From: an uncultured Actinomycetes bacterium
GTDB taxonomy: Bacteria > Actinomycetota > Actinomycetes > S36-B12
Assembly: GCA_905181745.1 (NCBI GenBank)
Contig: CAJIYV010000112.1
Location: forward strand, 1-8,160
DNA: 8,160 bases
Direction of reading: 5' to 3'
Under the pieces are notes generated by a model that was not told the origin of the DNA, did no database searches, and worked only from the letters and a program-made list of their open reading frames with translations. Positions 6,624-8,160 of the stretch are shown piece by piece. Position 1 is the first letter of the stretch. Every line of letters starts with the position of its first letter. The translations under genes were made by a program, and so were the position numbers.

Positions 6624-7577
6624 TTAGTCCTGCGGGCGCAACCGGATCGCAGATTGAGTGACAATTTCGTGAATCTCCCGGGCAATTTCGGGCGGATCCA
6701 GTACCGCGGCAGCCCCGCCCATCGACAGGATCCATCGAATTAGCCACTCTTTGGATAGATATGGCACCTGAATCAGGATTTGCCCCTGATCAGCGTCCCT
6801 GGCCGTTAATGGCGCGAGGGTTACCCAGGTTTCCTCGGTGACCCAAGAGATCGTGGACTCAATCCGCACCAGCGCGACTGGCGCCTTCGCCAGATCAGTT
6901 AATCCGGTTACCTCGATGGCAATTCCTGGTGGGACATGTTCTAGAGGTGCGAGCAGACTCGGGTTCGAGATTCGGTCGAACCGAAATGAACGGATTGCCT
7001 CGGCTTGATCACACCAGCCAGCGAGGTAGAGAAAGTCGTCCACGCTGAATACCCTAACCGGCGAAACCCTCCGATGGGATAGGTCATCTTGGGCCGAAGA
7101 ATAGTCAAAGCTCAATCCAAGATTCTGGACAAGCGCCTCTTCCACCAACTTACTTAATGCGATCTGTGCCGGCTGCGAAACCTCCAGTAGGTGGGATCCA
7201 TTTCCACTCACGTTCTCCAGTTTCCCGATCAAGCGATCAATTAAAGCCTTCTCGTCAACCGCAGGAATCTGACTCATGCGGCGCAGTGCAATCGCCAACG
7301 CAATGGCTTCCTCGGGACTGATCCGCATGGGCAAGGCGAGTGTTTGCGGATCGTAGACCCAAATCCGATCGTCGTCCCAAAAATCAATGTCAACCAATTG
7401 GTCGGGTCCGTAACCAGGAAGGCCGCATAACACTATTTGCCAGAGGTCCTTTGTGAGCGTGTCAACGCTGATTCCAAAATGCTCAGCCGTCTGCGTCAAG
7501 GTAATTCCGGGCCGCTTAATAAGCCAAGGAACCAGCGCGAGTAGCCGAGGAATTCGATCAGAAATGAGTTCAGACAT
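6624..7577 (-). CDS. pafC: PafC-type WYL-domain transcriptional regulator
   Basis: Partner of PafB in the heteromeric PafBC activator, which in mycobacteria drives the LexA-independent DNA-damage response. The 317 residues show an N-terminal winged helix-turn-helix (about 8-76, with ITLTQTAEHFGISVDTLTKDLWQI) and a helical linker beginning RISPEEAIALAIALRRM (85-101). A WYL domain follows (about 150-206, FDYSS...RRVSPVRVFSVDDFLYLAGWCD...IRSFRFDRIS), then a C-terminal WCX-like domain (220-317). The canonical W-Y-L triad reads FLYLAGW here, as PafC-type proteins often diverge. The ATG at 7577 is chosen because the helix-turn-helix begins directly after it and GGAGAG lies 8 nt upstream; the frame stays open to 7679 but would sit inside pafB. 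The first bases overlap the end of pafB in ATGTCTGA, so translation is probably coupled. WYL domains are reported to sense nucleic-acid ligands such as single-stranded DNA. Confidence 0.93.
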   Translation of the reverse strand: MSELISDRIPRLLALVPWLIKRPGITLTQTAEHFGISVDTLTKDLWQIVLCGLPGYGPDQLVDIDFWDDDRIWVYDPQTLALPMRISPEEAIALAIALRRMSQIPAVDEKALIDRLIGKLENVSGNGSHLLEVSQPAQIALSKLVEEALVQNLGLSFDYSSAQDDLSHRRVSPVRVFSVDDFLYLAGWCDQAEAIRSFRFDRISNPSLLAPLEHVPPGIAIEVTGLTDLAKAPVALVRIESTISWVTEETWVTLAPLTARDADQGQILIQVPYLSKEWLIRWILSMGGAAAVLDPPEIAREIHEIVTQSAIRLRPQD

Positions 7578-8160
7578 CTGGCTCACTCTCCGTGAAACCT
7601 GCCAGGTGCCCAGCAACCAGCGCATCGATCGCCGTATTAACTTCGGTCTCCAGCGCCGGCGATTCAATCGACACGACATGGGCTAGCGCGAGTAACGTCC
7701 ACTCCACCAAGTCTGCTAACACGCCACGCACTTCGATTCGATCCCCTAGCGCAGTCTGATCCAGACGCGTCGAGTTCCTGCGCAACATGGCGCCGTGACC
7801 TGCGGCCACAGTGATCGTGGCGGTGACAATATCTTCAGACTGCGGAATTTCCATGGTGGGGTGATCCGGCCTCGGCTCACTGTGTTTCTCAGCCGTGATT
7901 CGCACTGTGCCGTGAATTCTCGGAAGCTTAAATGTCCTCTGGTCCATTCGCTCCAAGTCAAACCCAATGCAGTACCAATTTCCCTTTCGGCAGATGAGTG
8001 CCCAAGGCTCAATCTTTCGCATGGATTGCACACCTGATCGATTGTGATACTCGAATTTCACCATCCGTTTCTCCCGAGCAGCGGTAAGTAAGACTGGAAG
8101 GGACACATCCTGGGCTTGTAACCGAACCAGCCCTGACAGTTCAGCAGGTGGGGTAACCAC
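7570..8160 (-). CDS. pafB: PafB-type WYL-domain transcriptional regulator, C-terminal part (cut by right window edge)
   Basis: The upstream partner of PafC, and the companion subunit of the PafBC damage-response activator. About 197 residues are visible. The N-terminal helix-turn-helix lies beyond the right edge, so the GTG codon at the very edge is internal and not the start. The WYL domain spans roughly residues 20-90 of the fragment: VKFEYHNRSG, RKIEPWALICRKGNWYCIGFD and QRTFKLPRI, with the tryptophan-tyrosine pair at 62-63 and the following Arg/Phe residues typical of the ligand pocket. A WCX-like C-terminal domain follows (about 108-190). Its stop overlaps the pafC start by 8 nt. In mycobacteria pafA, the Pup ligase gene, lies directly upstream; whether it does here cannot be seen. 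Confidence 0.93.
   Translation of the reverse strand: MVTPPAELSGLVRLQAQDVSLPVLLTAAREKRMVKFEYHNRSGVQSMRKIEPWALICRKGNWYCIGFDLERMDQRTFKLPRIHGTVRITAEKHSEPRPDHPTMEIPQSEDIVTATITVAAGHGAMLRRNSTRLDQTALGDRIEVRGVLADLVEWTLLALAHVVSIESPALETEVNTAIDALVAGHLAGFTESEPDV

Noticed and set aside
7578..7679. N-terminal extension of the pafC frame beyond 7577
   Set aside because: It lies wholly inside pafB. The ATG at 7577 has a ribosome site and sits just before the helix-turn-helix.

Overview
The window reads as ordinary chromosome from an actinobacterium (Actinomycetota). Base composition looks moderate by eye, lower than in Mycobacterium or Streptomyces. That would suit a freshwater or streamlined actinobacterial lineage, but this placement is inference. 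The phylum call rests on gene order. From right to left on the minus strand lie pafB (partial), pafC, tatA, tatC and a HelY-type Ski2-like helicase. A plus-strand stand-alone 5'-3' exonuclease follows, then a minus-strand M24 dipeptidase (PepE type). From memory this matches the Mycobacterium tuberculosis block Rv2096c (pafB), Rv2095c (pafC), tatA, tatC, helY, Rv2090 (exonuclease) and pepE. The small membrane-protein gene Rv2091c appears to be absent. The left edge holds the 5' part of an acyl-CoA dehydrogenase gene.

Layout: 1-568 (-) acyl-CoA dehydrogenase, cut by the left edge; 572-1687 (-) PepE-like M24 peptidase; 1688-1722 a 35-bp divergent promoter region; 1723-2634 (+) 5'-3' exonuclease; 2616-5360 (-) HelY helicase, overlapping the exonuclease tail to tail by 19 bp; 5414-6244 (-) tatC; 6254-6517 (-) tatA; 6518-6623 a short intergenic region with a candidate tatA promoter; 6624-7577 (-) pafC; 7570-8160 (-) pafB, cut by the right edge. 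Coding density is very high and no stretch over about 110 bp lacks a gene. I saw no RNA genes, insertion sequences, CRISPR arrays or long repeats.

How the genes work together: PafB and PafC are paired WYL-domain regulators, coupled by an 8-nt overlap, that control the LexA-independent DNA-damage response in mycobacteria. TatA and TatC form a minimal twin-arginine protein export system. HelY is a predicted ATP-dependent nucleic-acid helicase, and the exonuclease is a stand-alone relative of the DNA polymerase I 5'-nuclease domain. Grouping a damage regulator with a helicase and a nuclease is suggestive, but no direct link is shown here. The peptidase and the acyl-CoA dehydrogenase look like one transcription unit reading left.

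I did not find a new biological system. The points most worth a second look are: TatC lacks the intramembrane glutamate usual in TM4; the acyl-CoA dehydrogenase lacks the usual glycine-rich loop; the 35-bp divergent promoter may drive two leaderless transcripts; and a palindrome spans the helY start codon.
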